Source: Phanerodontia chrysosporium (Eukaryota; Basidiomycota; Agaricomycetes; Polyporales; Phanerochaetaceae). Taken from it: DNA of 31,824 nt. This document shows, in pieces, positions 21,073 through 31,824 of this stretch. The stretch lies in NCBI GenBank assembly GCA_001910725.1, contig MJGA01000103.1:1-31824 (forward strand). The letters are read 5' to 3'. The notes under the pieces were generated by a model, which saw only the letters and a list, made by a program, of their open reading frames with translations, had not been told where the DNA came from and did no database searches. The position numbers and the translations under genes are program-made. Within the stretch, counting starts at the first letter, position 1. Each line of letters starts with the position of its first letter.

Positions 21073-22189
21073 CTACGCTCCCCGAGAATACGCAGGATGT
21101 GGCGCAAATGCGCTATGGTTCCCATACGGTTTCGCCACCTGGTCTGGGTTCGGCGTACCGTCAATGTTCGGCGCGTACGTCCCAGGGTACAGCCGCCGCG
21201 CCTCCTCGACAGGCTCGCCGCGAGAGCCGACGGCGTAGTCGTTGTGCAGCGGCGTGGCCAACCCCACGGAGACGTAGATGACGATCACGACAAACTCCAT
21301 GATGGGCGACATCACGACCCAGATGGTGAAGCTGCCGCGCGTGCTGTTGAAGTTGGCCAGGCTCGGCGAGCCGCTTGTGACTCCTGGAATGCCGAGTGGT
21401 GCGTAGGCAGAGAGCACGCTGTATAGCACGCGTACTGCGAGGAATGGGAGGGAGAGGGTGATGGCCTTGAGTAACTATCGGTCGTAGCAGTCAACTACGT
21501 GTCGCTGGATATAATACGTGGGAAACTCACGATGCGCCGATACCTCAGGACCAGGTGGTAGTGGGCCCACACGAAGAAGGTAACAAGAACAGTACAGACG
21601 AATTGGATCGCAAACAAAATGACCCCAATGTGCCTAAAGTTGTTGCCACTATTGATTTGTGAGACGTCGCCGTTCGGCGTGGCGTTCGAACCAATCTTGA
21701 CCCCACCGGTGATGGTGAGGGCAAGGGCGACCGTCGAGAGGATCCCTAACAACCGAAGTATCTTGTTAAGAGGGTGTCCATCCTCAAATGCGCGTTGTTT
21801 CCTGCCAAAAGCGTGAGATAGTGCATATGCGCTCCTAATCAAAAGCGTACACGGTTGTAAGAAAGCCAACGGTCGCAATGAGCAGAGGTGACAGTCCTGT
21901 CATCTCGAGGATGTTGACAACTGTTTCAAGGGTTGCGCTCGGATTAGCTTGGTTTGCGGCTAGTATGTGTGTCACTCCTCCTGCTATTCGGACTTCGAGG
22001 CGGCATATATGAGGACGTAGCTGTGCCGCGATGGTGTCGAGACTCACCAATTGCTAGTATTAGCAAATACAGCCATCCCTCTCGCTTGAAGCCGTACTTG
22101 AACAGCAAGCCGATGCTCAGCAAGGCCAGCGGAACGTATACGACAATTTCGATGACGGCAACAATTCCGCGATCGTCCAGGTGCGCCAT
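21073..22189 (-). CDS. Seven-transmembrane DUF7702-like protein, copy 1
   Basis: A 318-aa membrane protein of unknown function. Exons: 22189-22048, 21992-21851, 21801-21531 and 21474-21073. Seven hydrophobic segments can be counted, including VAVIEIVVYVPLALLSIGLL, LSPLLIATVGFLTTV, LLGILSTVALALTITGG, HIGVILFAIQFVCTVLVTFF and SPIMEFVVIVIYVSVGLA, with a short extracellular start and a polar, Pro/Tyr-rich C-tail. The GFKREGWLYLLIL and VRIAGG motifs match what I know as the fungal DUF7702 family; that name is from memory. A tandem paralogue follows at 22944-24060 with the same exon phases. A TATA-like ATTATAAG lies near 22303-22310. Confidence 0.85.
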
Positions 22190-22199
22190 CTAAGCGAAA

Positions 22200-22943
22200 G
22201 CCTATATTGTTGACAGCGGAAGGCAAGGTAGGTAGAGCGGTGGGGTCCCTGTTTCGTTGACAGGGCGAGAAGGATGTGTGAGCGTGGCACGAAGACAGCC
22301 AGGCTTATAATTGCGTACCACAGCTACCGAAAGGCAGTGGAGCCGATAGCTGACATTGCCACCGACTGCTTCGCACCAAGGACTCCTCCCGGGACATACG
22401 CTATATGGAAGGTTATCATTCAACGGGCTCGGGCAGATGGCACTGCGCTATCGTATGCGCCCATCCGCCACAGGCGCCCTTCCATGATAGGTGCAACGAC
22501 CCGGCGCAGCGACGGTTGAAATACATACCTGTCCGTGACCGGAGGTAGCCACTGCCTCACCATGTCCGGTACAAGAGCATCGCACTAACGCTCATTCCTG
22601 GAACTCACCTTCAAAGAAGCGACCCTCGGGCCTCGGAGTCACTCCACTGTGAATGGAGGTGAGTGTAAGGTACGACTCTGATAGCGTCCGACTCACTTTA
22701 CATCTGCTGCGTTCGGTACCGTTTCAGCGGTTAGCATCAGTGGCCTTTTCTAAAAATAAGGGCTAGGACAGCTGGGCACGATTGCGATTCTTTGCAGGAG
22801 AGCCAATCAGATATGTGGAATGCGGGCCATGCAATCCAAACTCAGGTGATAAATAGAGCCAGCCCATAGTAGAGTAGAATACAAGCAGGAAATGAGGATA
22901 GGGTGCTCTTTTCAATGGGTATCGTGCAAGCGAGGCATCCTCA
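22200..22943. other. Spacer between the two seven-helix genes
   Basis: About 740 bp holding the promoter of copy 1 and the 3' region of copy 2. No gene is supported. Confidence 0.4.
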
Positions 22944-24060
22944 TCATGCTCCCTGCGGATATGCAGGATGTGGCGCGTATGCGCTGCTGTCGTCGTATGG
23001 CTTTGAGACGTACACGCTGGACGCCGAGAGATCAGAGGCTGTATTCGGCGCGTAGGCAGTAGCGTAGAGGTGTGTCGTGTCTTCGGCCGCCTCGCCATTG
23101 GCACCGACGCTGTAGTCGTCCTGGAGGGGCACGGCGAGCCCGACGGTGACGTAGATGACGATCACGATGAACTCCATGACGGGCGACATGACGAGCCAGA
23201 TGGCGAAGCTGCCGCGCGTGCTGTTGAACTTTGCTAGGCTCGGCGAGCCGCTTGTGACTCCTGGGATGCCGAGCGGAGCGTACGCCGACAGAATCGAGTA
23301 TAGCACGCGGACTCCGAGGAACGGAAGGGAGAAAGTGACAGCCTTGAGCAGCTGCAGACCTCAGCGTTTAGCAGCGCGTCGCAACACGATATGAGAGATA
23401 CTCACTGTGCGCCTGTGCTTCATGACCTGTTGGATGTGACCCCATACGAAGAAGGTGGCGAGAACGGTGAGGCCGAATTGGACGGCGAAGAGAATGACAC
23501 CGATGTGCCTGAGGTTGTTCCCACTGTTGATTGCTGAGACGTCGTCGCTTGCGGTGTTCTGGCCGATTTTGACCCCTCCAGCGATGCTGAGAGCCAGTGC
23601 CACAGACGAGAGGAGCCCCAAAATCCGGAATGCCCTGTGAAGAGGGTGTCCATCGGGGAATGCATTTTGTTTTCTGTGAACGGAAAGTGAGGACTATTGC
23701 GTATCAATTTCCAGCAGGTGACGTACACTGTTGACAGAAATCCGACAGTCGCTACCAGCAAAGGCGACAGTCCGGATGTCTCAAAGACATTGACCATGAT
23801 CTCGAGAGTAGTACTTGGATGCGCTTGATTCTCAGCGATGATATGCGTTACACCTCCTGCGATCCGGACTGAGAAGAGTTAAACAATTGTTTAGTGATAC
23901 CGCAAGATTGAGACTCACTAATTGAAAGAATCAGCAGGTATAACCACCCTTCGCGCTTGAAGCCATACTTGACGAGCAGGCATATGCTGAGGAAAGCGAG
24001 CGGGACGTATACGGCGATTTCAACGGCTGCGACGATTCCGCGTTCGTCCAGACTTCCCAT
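22944..24060 (-). CDS. Seven-transmembrane DUF7702-like protein, copy 2
   Basis: A 319-aa protein. Exons: 24060-23919, 23868-23727, 23673-23406 and 23351-22944. The first two exons are exactly 142 nt each, as in copy 1, and all intron phases agree, so the pair arose by tandem duplication. Identity is roughly 60-65% by eye, highest in helices and in the SAYAPLGIPGVTSGSPSLA loop. The C-tails (ending PHPAYSRGA and PHPAYPQGA) are conserved only at the very end, which may be a sorting or interaction motif. Function unknown. Confidence 0.85.
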
Positions 24061-24226
24061 GGCTGCGAGAAACGGCGGGGTATAGTAGGTGGTGACGCAG
24101 TTGGTACAGTGGTGAAAAACACCACTTGAGGAGGCGAGGAGGTTGCGTGGTCAAAGTGGAGGCTGGCTGGCTTTTAATCGCTCAACATATCTGCCGAACT
24201 GTGCTGCCGAAAACCGACATTGCGAA

Positions 24227-24671
24227 CTAGTGCATCGCATCAAGGTCCTCTTGAGTTACGCGCTCTGAAGAAGCATGGTGATCAACGGGCACGACCACTT
24301 GCGACACCGCCATGGTGTGCGCCCATTCTCTAGCGCACTTCGGTTGGAGTCCTCCGGTCCCGCATTGTAAACAAGACCAAAGCGAGTGCGGGCCCCGTCG
24401 ACAGAAGTAGCACCTTTCCACGCCTGCAAGTCGAGCGCGGAGAACGTCGCTCGGATGGCCTTGACCTTCCAAAGGTCATTGTTTTTGGTGAGCTCCGACA
24501 CGATCTCATCACCAATAATATATCAGACTCTATCTGCGGAGTAAGCGTGATGTCCGTGGATTTGATGGGATTTAACTCACGAACATGAGGCTTGAGGCTT
24601 GCGCTGCGAGGAGCGGACGTTCTTGCATCGCTTCCGAGTCTGGCACTGGCAACAGCAGCTATCTCTGACAA
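24227..24671 (-). pseudogene. Possible decayed or partial gene
   Basis: A minus-strand frame reads protein-like (IVSELTKNNDLWKVKAIRAT, then FSALDLQAWKGATSVDG and FGLVYNAG), and a shifted frame continues with EWAHTMAVSQVVVPVDHHAS to a stop. An upstream intron (GTGAGT to TCCGCAG, about 24535-24580) is possible. I could not assemble a single open frame with a convincing start. It may be a pseudogene or a gene with base errors. The family is not recognised. Confidence 0.3.
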
Positions 24672-24991
24672 CCGCAGCGCGATGCTAGTTTGATTTGCGC
24701 GCAGGCGAGCCTATCGGAGGGAGCGAGTCCAAGCCTGCATTGTTTGTGAGGAGGAGGCAGAGTGAGGAGGCGATGCACGGCCGCCGTGCGTGCTGCGGGC
24801 GCTAGCGCGATCGTCGGGCCGCATCAAAATAGGAAGTTTGTTGATCTCGCAGTTTTCCGGAGCCCAAGTTGGTCAACGTCGTGGAACAGCACGAGACTCA
24901 GGCGAGAGGCTCTTGAGGTAGGGACGAAATTGCTGATGTCGAGAAACTTGTTGAAAAAATTGTTTGTCTAGATAGAAAATCTCCCGTCACA

Positions 24992-26759
24992 ATGAGACTG
25001 CCTCGCAGGGTGCCTTGGTCTTCTCTTGCTGAACTCGATCAGGTGTGCTCTTGGATCTATACCGACGAGAATGATCTCGACGCCAAGATCCTCGCTGTGC
25101 AAAGAGTAAGTTGTTCCACTACCTCTGCATGCAATAGAGGCTGAACAGCATCTAGTTGTCAGCGTGGAGAGCCATCACAACTCTCCCACATGCCCTCGAG
25201 TCGACCCTCTCGCTGCTGACAGTGATCGTGCAAGACTCGTCGCGCGAGGGGCCCTCATCGCATTTGCTCACCAGGCAGGCATACGCCGCAGCGCTCATTC
25301 GCTTGGTCAATGGTCTGGTAGACCCTCTGCAACTCGGGGCCTACGCCCGCTCCATCGCGAGCATCGCTGGTCAGCTTGGTCTGCCGCCCTGGCTCGTCGA
25401 GCTACGCCATGCCGCAACTCACGAAGACCTTCCCAGTTTTGAAGTGCTTCGTGATGCGGCACGAGAGGTGAGATAGTGTTCCGACATATTTCGGCATAAC
25501 TTGTTGAGAAGTGTGGACAGGCAATGACCTGGCTGCTGCACAATTACTTCATTCCCGCTCTCAACCCTTCAGCTCCGCCCAAAAAGCAAAGCCCACCACT
25601 GCGTCCGATTCAGCCTCTTCTCGCACAGTACAAGACTCTCCTCAAATCCACGACGCGCGACGCCTCGCTCCGCTCGCAGTACAGAGCTGAGGTCACTCAA
25701 GTCCTCCGGGACATCGAGCGCTGGCTCTCCGAGGCAAAAGTCGCAGCCGACGTGTCCGCTGCGACTCTCGAGTGGGACGACACCGAGGTCGAAGACGGCG
25801 AGCAGCAGGACGGCCGCGAGCGCTGGGCGCTCGAGAGGCTCTGCGACGCGCTCCTCGAGAAGGGCGGCCTCGTGCCCCTCTCCAAAAAGTAAGTCATAGC
25901 ACCAACGAGGACTTCTGTAGTACTGAGCCCCGTACTCTGCTAGAAAACGCGCGGTCTCGACGAATCCGTTCCAGCCCGCCAGCAGCGTCCTCGCGATCTG
26001 GACGCCGCTGCTCACGCACCTGCAGGCGCTGCACCCGAGCCTGCACAGCGTGCTTGTGTCCAAGATCATCGCGGCCTTGCTCGCCAACTCTGACGCCGGG
26101 CCCGCAGAAAGCGAGACGATCTCGCTCGCCGCAGACGCTCAGCGGCGCGACACGTCGTACGACATGTGCGCCGCGGGCTGGGCACACTGGCTCCTGCCGC
26201 GTTCCGCCCCGCGGGCGAAGCTGCCGCCGACGACGCTGCGCGCACCGAAGAGGCCATCGTCGCGCTCATGACGGGCCTGGGCCCCGGCAGCAGCGCTGGC
26301 GACGCCAAAGCGTACGTACTCCCCTTTCTCCCTCCGCATTCTGTGCCACGGTTTGCTTATCGCCCGCAGTGCGCGCTACCTCCTCGACGCGCTCTGCAAG
26401 AGGCACCCGGCGCTGCACGACACCGCTTCCGCGCTCCTGTCCGCCACCGCGCCTGGCGCCGCCTCGGTACGACACTAGCCCCGCTGTCCCTCCGTGCTTC
26501 TCGCTGACCTTTGCATCGTGCCCCGCAGCGCTGGTCTGAGGAAGATCTTGCGAACATGGCCGCACGCCTCGACGCGCTCATGGCGCCAGCGAGCGAGAGC
26601 TCGCCTGCCCCGGAGTCCTCGTCTGCACCTGAGCGTGACGTCCCCTCTGCAGAGGGCGCTGCACTGCCAGCCGGCTGGCGCGCCTCAGCATGCGCGACGG
26701 TTGGAAGCCAGCACCCATTGGCGTGCACGTCGGTTAGCCGCCAAAGTGACACACGCTGA
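24992..26759 (+). CDS. LAS1: Las1 ribosome-biogenesis endonuclease, one apparent frameshift
   Basis: Las1 is the HEPN-fold RNase that, with the kinase Grc3, cuts pre-rRNA in ITS2 in the nucleolus. Exons: 24992-25105, 25156-25467, 25521-25888, 25944-26311, 26370-26466 and 26529-26759; about 496 aa. The N-terminus matches the family (RRVPWSSLAELDQVCSWIY, LSAWRAITTLPHALESTLSL, RLVNGLVDP). The catalytic HEPN motif RHAATH spans residues 122-127, followed by EDLPSFEVLRDAARE. The total (1490 nt) is one base short of an open frame. The break is in exon 4 near 26197, where a CC pair read as CCC would give WLLPAFRPAGEAA and rejoin the frame leading to RWSEEDLANMAARLDALM. The C-terminus is disordered and Ser/Pro-rich. 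Confidence 0.85.
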
Positions 26760-27114
26760 CATATCGGGGTGCCAAGAAAAGGGGGCTGAAGCGGGCAAGC
26801 TACATTACTCGCGCTGTCCGTAAATATGGCAGCTACTATTACAGAATTCGTGGGTGCAAGGAGTGTAGACGACGGGGAAGTAGACGAAAGGTATATGCAT
26901 AACAGATTAGTCTGGCAAATACTTAGTGATATCCATGAGAGCATCTCGACGTAAGCAGGGAATGGCGTATGTACGTAGAAGGGAGAGGAGCAGGAGAAGA
27001 AGGGGAGACACGTCCTGGGAGGAGGATGGCCTGGGGAGACTAGAAACGCAGATAACGCGGAAAAGGAAAGCGTGCATAAACGGAGAACGTCACATCGTGA
27101 AGCTGTCAAGACCT
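26760..27114. other. Convergent 3' regions of LAS1 and the membrane protein
   Basis: About 355 bp between two converging genes, purine-rich around 26960-27070 (GAAGGGAGAGGAGCAGGAGA). No further gene is seen; it should hold both polyadenylation sites. Confidence 0.4.
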
Positions 27115-29193
27115 CTAATCAGCAGCTCTTCGTAGACTTTTCGTGGGTGCCGGCCCCGGCCGACGCCGCTCAGGCTGGAGCGGTGGCACGGTTCCCGAGC
27201 GCATCGATGTCGACGCCGCGTCGCTGCTGCTACTGCTGCCCGCAACGGTGTTGTTCGACTCGATATACCGCGGCGGCAGCTCGACGATTTCGGTGCCGTC
27301 CGCGGCATAGACCGTGACGGGCGGTCGGCCTCCGTCGTGATGGACGACAAAGACCTGAGAGCCTGAGCGGTTCTCGTTGGACAGCGGACGCTGGGGAGGT
27401 GCCAGCGGCATGGTTGAATGCGGCGCAGTAGATGTAGGGGATATTGCAGAGGCCGTGGGCGAGCGTGAGCGATCGAGCGAGCCGGCAGTGAGTGCGGAAG
27501 TGTTGCGCGTATGGCCGCTGTCAAACATCGTATTGGCAGGACTTGATTGTGAGCTGAACCCAAGTTCGCGCTCTGAGGGCATTACGAAGGGCTCGATCTG
27601 ATACGATGGGTCTGCAGGCGGTGTCGGCAAGTCGCTGTAGCGTTCTGTAGGATGGTGGAGGACTGGCGTCGTGATCGATACGCTAGACGATTTCCGGTGG
27701 AAGGTATCTGGACGTTGTCTCCTTTCACTGCGTCTCCGACGGGTCACGAAGAGTAAGGCTCCCAGCAAGCCGACGATGAGCCCGACGATGAGCCCACCCG
27801 CACCGGACACTGCAGCTACCCAAGGCTGGACTCCTTTGCGGATTGTGCCTCTGTGGAAGTCGTCAGGTGGGATCTGAAGGATCGCCAAGAACGATGTTCA
27901 CATACATCGGAGCCAGCTCTGATAGACATGTCGAGTCTGTGCCTTGCCCGCTGTGCAAAGGTCCGAATGCCCAGGTCATGCCAGTTGAGTCGGCTAGCGA
28001 GATAAAGAATGGCATGCCCCAAGACTGCCTCCGAGATCAGAGACGGCGAAATATGGCCGTGAATGCCATGTCACTCACCAAGGACACGGTCCAGTTGATT
28101 GGATCCATTGTGTCGGACGTAATGTTATAAGGAGGGTGTAAAGCAGGGGCAACCTGCATCAAGGTTAGAGTGCAGCCAACCCCCCGGAAAACCGGACTTA
28201 CAGTCATCGTGTAGGTGGCGTTCCATTGGTCGGTTTCAACGAGATATCTGTGCACTGAAAACAGTTTAGCAGTAGCACAATACCTCCAGCGTACGATAGC
28301 TTGCCTACCTGGGGGATCCAGGCGTACTGTCCAAGCGCCCCATTGTCAACGAGAGCAGTTACGCCAAGAACCTGGTCTGGATGCGGGTATGTTAGGTTCG
28401 TGCAGACAGGTGGGTTTTCGAGCGTTGTATTGGGAGCAGGGTAGACGGTGTATGTCGCCTGACAACCTCCGGTCACCCCATTGGAGTCAAACTGCGCAGA
28501 AGGTAAGATACGGAGAAGCCTGCGTACTAGATGGGATACCCACCATGCATATCTGGTATTGGGTCCCTGGCACGAATGGTACAGGCCAATCCTGGGGTCC
28601 AGCGTGAGTGTGGCGCAAGCCGTGCAGAGGCATCGATTCTCACAAAGCTCAGATCTGAGTTACTATCGCCCGCCTGGATGATGAACGGGACGATGAATGC
28701 TCTGTGAAGATGCGTTCGTCAGCAACACCAAAGACGCTGAGGGAGCAAAGTGAAACACACGAAGTGTAAACCTGCAGGTAGTATGGCGCCACTGGGTTTG
28801 GGCTTGAAACAGCATCAGGATAGGGTACGCTGCTTGAGAAAGACCACCACGCACCCTACAGCGTTGCCGCGGTCAAACTCGATGTGGATCGTCTCGCACT
28901 GTGCTGGAGAGCCCCTTCAGCGCGGGCGCGTCTTGCACATCTGCACATCGGACTCACCTGTGGTGGGCACTGGGGCGACTGGCCCTGCGGTGTCCAATCG
29001 AAGAAGAAGCCCTAGCATGAGGATTCAGGACTTCCAGGTGCCAAGGAGCGGCCAGGGTGCGTACCTGGTCCAGATAAGGTGCGTCCTTCGCCATCACCGC
29101 CGGCACCAGCCAGTTTGCCCAGAGGAGCCCTACAGTCGTCGCGATCGCCCACATCGGCACGGCGGCGTCCCCGCGCAGCACGTTCTGCATCAT
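27115..29193 (-). CDS. Single-pass membrane protein with disordered cytoplasmic tail, one apparent frameshift
   Basis: A type I membrane protein of about 504 aa. Exons: 29193-29065, 28984-28958, 28898-28855, 28802-28761, 28701-28644, 28591-28544, 28491-28309, 28254-28202, 28153-28079, 28024-27906 and 27850-27115. It has a signal peptide (MWAIATTVGLLWANWLVPAV), a glycosylated ectodomain with repeated beta-sandwich-like blocks (CETIHIEFDRGN, APYYLQVYTSAFIVPF, WPVPFVPGTQYQICM, INWTVSLSWGMPFFISLA), a transmembrane helix at about 271-294 followed by RRRR, and a Ser/Pro-rich tail. The second exon's boundaries are least certain. Exon 8 is one base short: NGTPP-YTMTVAP needs CCC at 28214-28215. This architecture is common in Agaricomycetes; the role is unknown, perhaps surface sensing. 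Confidence 0.75.
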
Positions 29194-29199
29194 TGTCCT

Positions 29200-29960
29200 T
29201 GCGGCGCGGCACCAGCTCCTCGCATGCACAACACAGGCCTAACCGCTCGCGTCGCGGGGGAAGGTGTTTCGGCGCGTACAACAACAAACGCTCTTCTGAC
29301 GACGTGCCCGGCTCCGGACGCGATGGGCTCTGGCGGGGTCCTGCGCGGACGAACGGCAGCCTGGCGTGGCGGATGGGCGGTGGTGGTGGTGGGCGGGGAG
29401 AGAGTGTGTGGTAAGTGTTGGCTCAGACGGGGCAGGACTTGCGCCGCCAGGCAGGGGAAATTGGCACTTTGGCGCCCCGCGCGCACTTGCCCCGTATCTA
29501 TCACGTCGCTTGCTGGCCCTACACTGCCCATCGCCCAGTCTGACTCTTTGCCCAGACACCTCGCTCAGCACAGTTCTGTCTTTGACGACAGCTTGAACGC
29601 ACTGTGACTCTTGTCGCGGGCAGCGCGATTAATAGGATTGCATAACCTCGAACAGAATGACTATGAACAACATCTCGATGGTTCTTCGTCCGACCATCAT
29701 CGGACATAACTTCGTCGCTCGTGGACGCTAGGTATAACATAACACTATTCTACTAATGCCCAGGAATAGGTAACAGAACCATGGGATCGAACAAGGAAAG
29801 CGACAGCGGGAATGGGTCCACTACGAGGGAGGTTGGTGAGCGCCTCTGTAGTGGAACCTGCCTCTGCCACGCCCCCGGAAAGGCCTGTTCGAGCCTGCAT
29901 CGGGATGCTGGTGCTGGTGCTGTATCCGCACCGGATCTCCGCTAGGCTGCGCTGGGGATG
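29200..29960. other. Intergenic region between membrane protein and exonuclease
   Basis: About 760 bp containing the membrane-protein promoter and the 3' region of the exonuclease. Open frames on both strands are G- or R-rich and unsupported. No repeats from the left part of the window occur here. Confidence 0.4.
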
Positions 29961-31270
29961 TCATGGCGGCAGCAGGTGCGCCATGCTCTCCGGCGTTACC
30001 CGCGAGGGAGAACGCCAGCGGTGTCCCCTGTGTGTGAAAGGATATCCTCGCTGTCCTTGATGTTCATGTCCGTAATGAGCACTGCTGCTGGAGCGTGTCT
30101 GGCCTTCAGCTGACTGCTGGTGCGGGTGCCTGGCCCGCGCAGGCGCAGCCCTAGGCGTCGACCCTTCGACCGCATTCCCGCTGCCATCAGCTGGCGTAGC
30201 AGGGCTGTCCTCCCCATCACGATTGCGCCTCTCCTTGCGTTCCTTCTTCTCCTTGGGTGGTTTCGGCTCCGGAGGCGGGCCTGGATCGTAAAACGGGTTG
30301 TATGGCTGCCATAGCAATTCTGGAGCTCCTATAGCAGGTACGTATGCGAGGCCCTGATATAGATCGAATGAATAGTACGATGGAAGGGGACGCGGATCCA
30401 TTTCGAGAGTGAGCGGGAACAGTCGCTGGAACAGAGAAAGCCCAGAGTGACAATCGTCGGCTGCGTCTGTAGTCAATGTAAGTAAGATTGTGAGACGATA
30501 TACATAGCAAGATCCTTACATTGAATCTGAGCTTCAGTCAGAACAGCTTCCCAGTTGCTCCGGGTGGTCTTTACCTTTGCGCAGACTAAGCTCTTCATAC
30601 GCCTCGCACAGTCGAGCAAGACCGATAGGCTGGAGTATTTTCCCTTCCATCGGGCGTTGTCGACGGTGCGAGCGAGAAGCGCCAGGTCTACGCAATTGCG
30701 TACGTTGACCTGGTAATCGTTCCAGAGCTTCTTGCAGTCGCCTGCGTGCGCCAAAAATCAATTTGCGTTTATGGCCGCCACAAACGCGATCCATACCTTG
30801 AATGCCAACTCCGCACTTGATATATGCAGGATTCCAGAGGAGACTTTGTAGACTTTCTGGAATACTGTTCGGGTGGTAAGACAACCAATTCACAAGATGT
30901 ATACAGGAAAGGTTGAGGACTACGCACCTCGGATAGCCGTGACCTGGATCAGCAGCACGGTGTCATCATTGGCCAATTGTACCAAGGCCACCGGATTTCC
31001 TTTTGCCCCTGCGAAAGACAGGCCTCCATTCGAGGTCGAATCCACAAGGACTGGTTTGAAACGAGCAATCTCTTCGTTGCCGTCTTCAAGTCGCGTATGT
31101 ACACCAGGCGGGTCTGCGAGCCTTGGTCCTCCAAGAGTAGAGGTCATACACCGAGGCGGAGGCTTGCTGCAGTACCCTCCTGAGGTGAAGTAGTGGCGGT
31201 GACTGTAGACGAGCTGACGACCTGGTGCAAGTGGTCGACTCAAGCCTTGAGTGTGTGTGACGATGGTCAT
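29961..31270 (-). CDS. DnaQ/WRN-like 3'-5' exonuclease, several apparent frameshifts
   Basis: An RNase H-fold exonuclease of the DEDDy group acting on nucleic-acid 3' ends. Clear exons are 30864-30797, 30741-30520 and 30466-29961; a 5' exon ends at 30924 and its start is uncertain (ATG at 31270 is possible). Three motifs are visible: Exo I GFDLEWRPVF (Asp, Glu), Exo II GVGIQGDCKKLW with NCVDLALLA, and Exo III IQYAADDCHSGLSLF. The C-terminus is a charged, low-complexity tail (PKEKKERKERRNRDGED). Several segments lie in different frames: around Exo I (near 31042 and 31001-31004), further upstream (31070-31140), and between Exo II and III (near 30628 and 30565-30574). Each is repairable by about one base, suggesting sequence errors or a recent pseudogene. 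Confidence 0.65.
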
Positions 31271-31824
31271 GCTGGATCTAGTCTCTACTGCCAAAGACAT
31301 AAGGCTCAGCGAGCGAGAGGCTCGTATAAGTGCAGGTCGATGAAGGCAAGGAGAGGGCCAAAATAAGGCCAGGCAGATGTAAAGGACGCCAGAGTCAGTC
31401 AAGCGGGTCCGCCTGAAGTTCCCCCGATACACCAACGCGCCATTCGGCAATCTCCGCCAACAACCGAACCGCCATCACGTGTACAGACGCGAACCTTTAT
31501 GGGCGCTTCAACTCGCTCTGGCTCGATCTCCCCTATCAGGCTGCGCTCATCCTCCCGCGGAGGTACGTTTGTATTCAGCTTGCGTATCGCCGTGACACAG
31601 AACACAGCTTAGCTTTTCATGCCCAAGGCAGAGCGTAGAAAGTATTACGCAGTCCGCAATGGACGCGAAGGTCCAAGGATATACGAAACATGGAGGAGGT
31701 GAGGACCCCGGCACACGAGCAACGGCAGCATTGGTTAAATTTGTATCAAGTGCAAGCTAAATGTCTCACGGTTTCCTGCCGCGGTGCACAAGAGCTTTAC
31801 GTCTCGTGACAGCGCGGAAGCATG
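31271..31824. other. Right end of window, no clear gene
   Basis: Probably the promoter of the exonuclease and possibly the 5' end of a plus-strand gene. An ATG at 31497 opens MGASTRSGSISPIRLRSS and runs to a GTACGT donor-like site at 31562, but the continuation is not visible. Too little is present to call a gene. Confidence 0.3.

Noticed and set aside
25772..26539. 255-codon plus-strand ORF
   Set aside because: Arg-rich shadow frame inside LAS1 exons 3-6.

Overview
This window looks like a chromosomal segment of a wood-decaying basidiomycete, most likely a white-rot polypore of the Trametes type. The genes are split by many 45-75 nt introns with GT-AG ends and CTGAC/CTAAC-like branch points. 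There is a secreted lignin peroxidase with its exposed catalytic Trp, and the other gene families (seven-cysteine metallothionein, fungal dienelactone hydrolase, F-box proteins, seven-helix DUF7702-like proteins, single-pass membrane proteins with a disordered tail) are typical of Agaricomycetes. All gene models were built by eye from reading frames, splice signals and family knowledge.

Layout. 1-13.66 kb holds a family of about 2-kb repeat units. Unit A (326-2323) and unit B (9861-11824, inverted) are each bracketed by two outward-facing, intron-containing tRNA-His(GTG)-like genes followed by T-runs. Between A and B lie about 2.7 kb with no recognisable gene, an ammonium transporter (5253-7221, +) and an F-box protein (7640-9534, -). 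A third truncated copy C (12372-13660) faces B, and the window opens with the end of a fourth copy. The copies share AT-rich TAGTGTA/TACACTA arrays and a 108-codon reading frame that is intact in B and C and shifted in A.

13.8-24.1 kb is a run of minus-strand genes: lignin peroxidase (13816-15387), a possible 46-aa ORF on the plus strand, a dienelactone hydrolase (16898-18011), two possibly related single-exon genes of unknown function (18614-19147, 19475-20011), a 36-aa metallothionein spread over three small exons (20333-20561), and two tandem seven-helix membrane proteins (21073-22189, 22944-24060). Five of these promoters have a TATA box 70-90 bp upstream of the chosen ATG.

24.2-31.8 kb contains a decayed reading frame, the ITS2 endonuclease gene LAS1 (24992-26759, +), an 11-exon membrane protein (27115-29193, -) and a DnaQ/WRN-like 3'-5' exonuclease (29961-about 31270, -).

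Four genes (dienelactone hydrolase, LAS1, the membrane protein and the exonuclease) read correctly only if single bases, mostly in short C/G runs, are missing or extra. Because the protein families are otherwise well preserved, consensus-sequence errors are the leading explanation, with true pseudogenes as the alternative. Biologically the window combines nitrogen uptake, lignin and aromatic breakdown (lignin peroxidase; possibly dienelactone hydrolase), metal handling and housekeeping rRNA processing. I see no single operon-like pathway; the most unusual structure is the tRNA-His-bracketed repeat.
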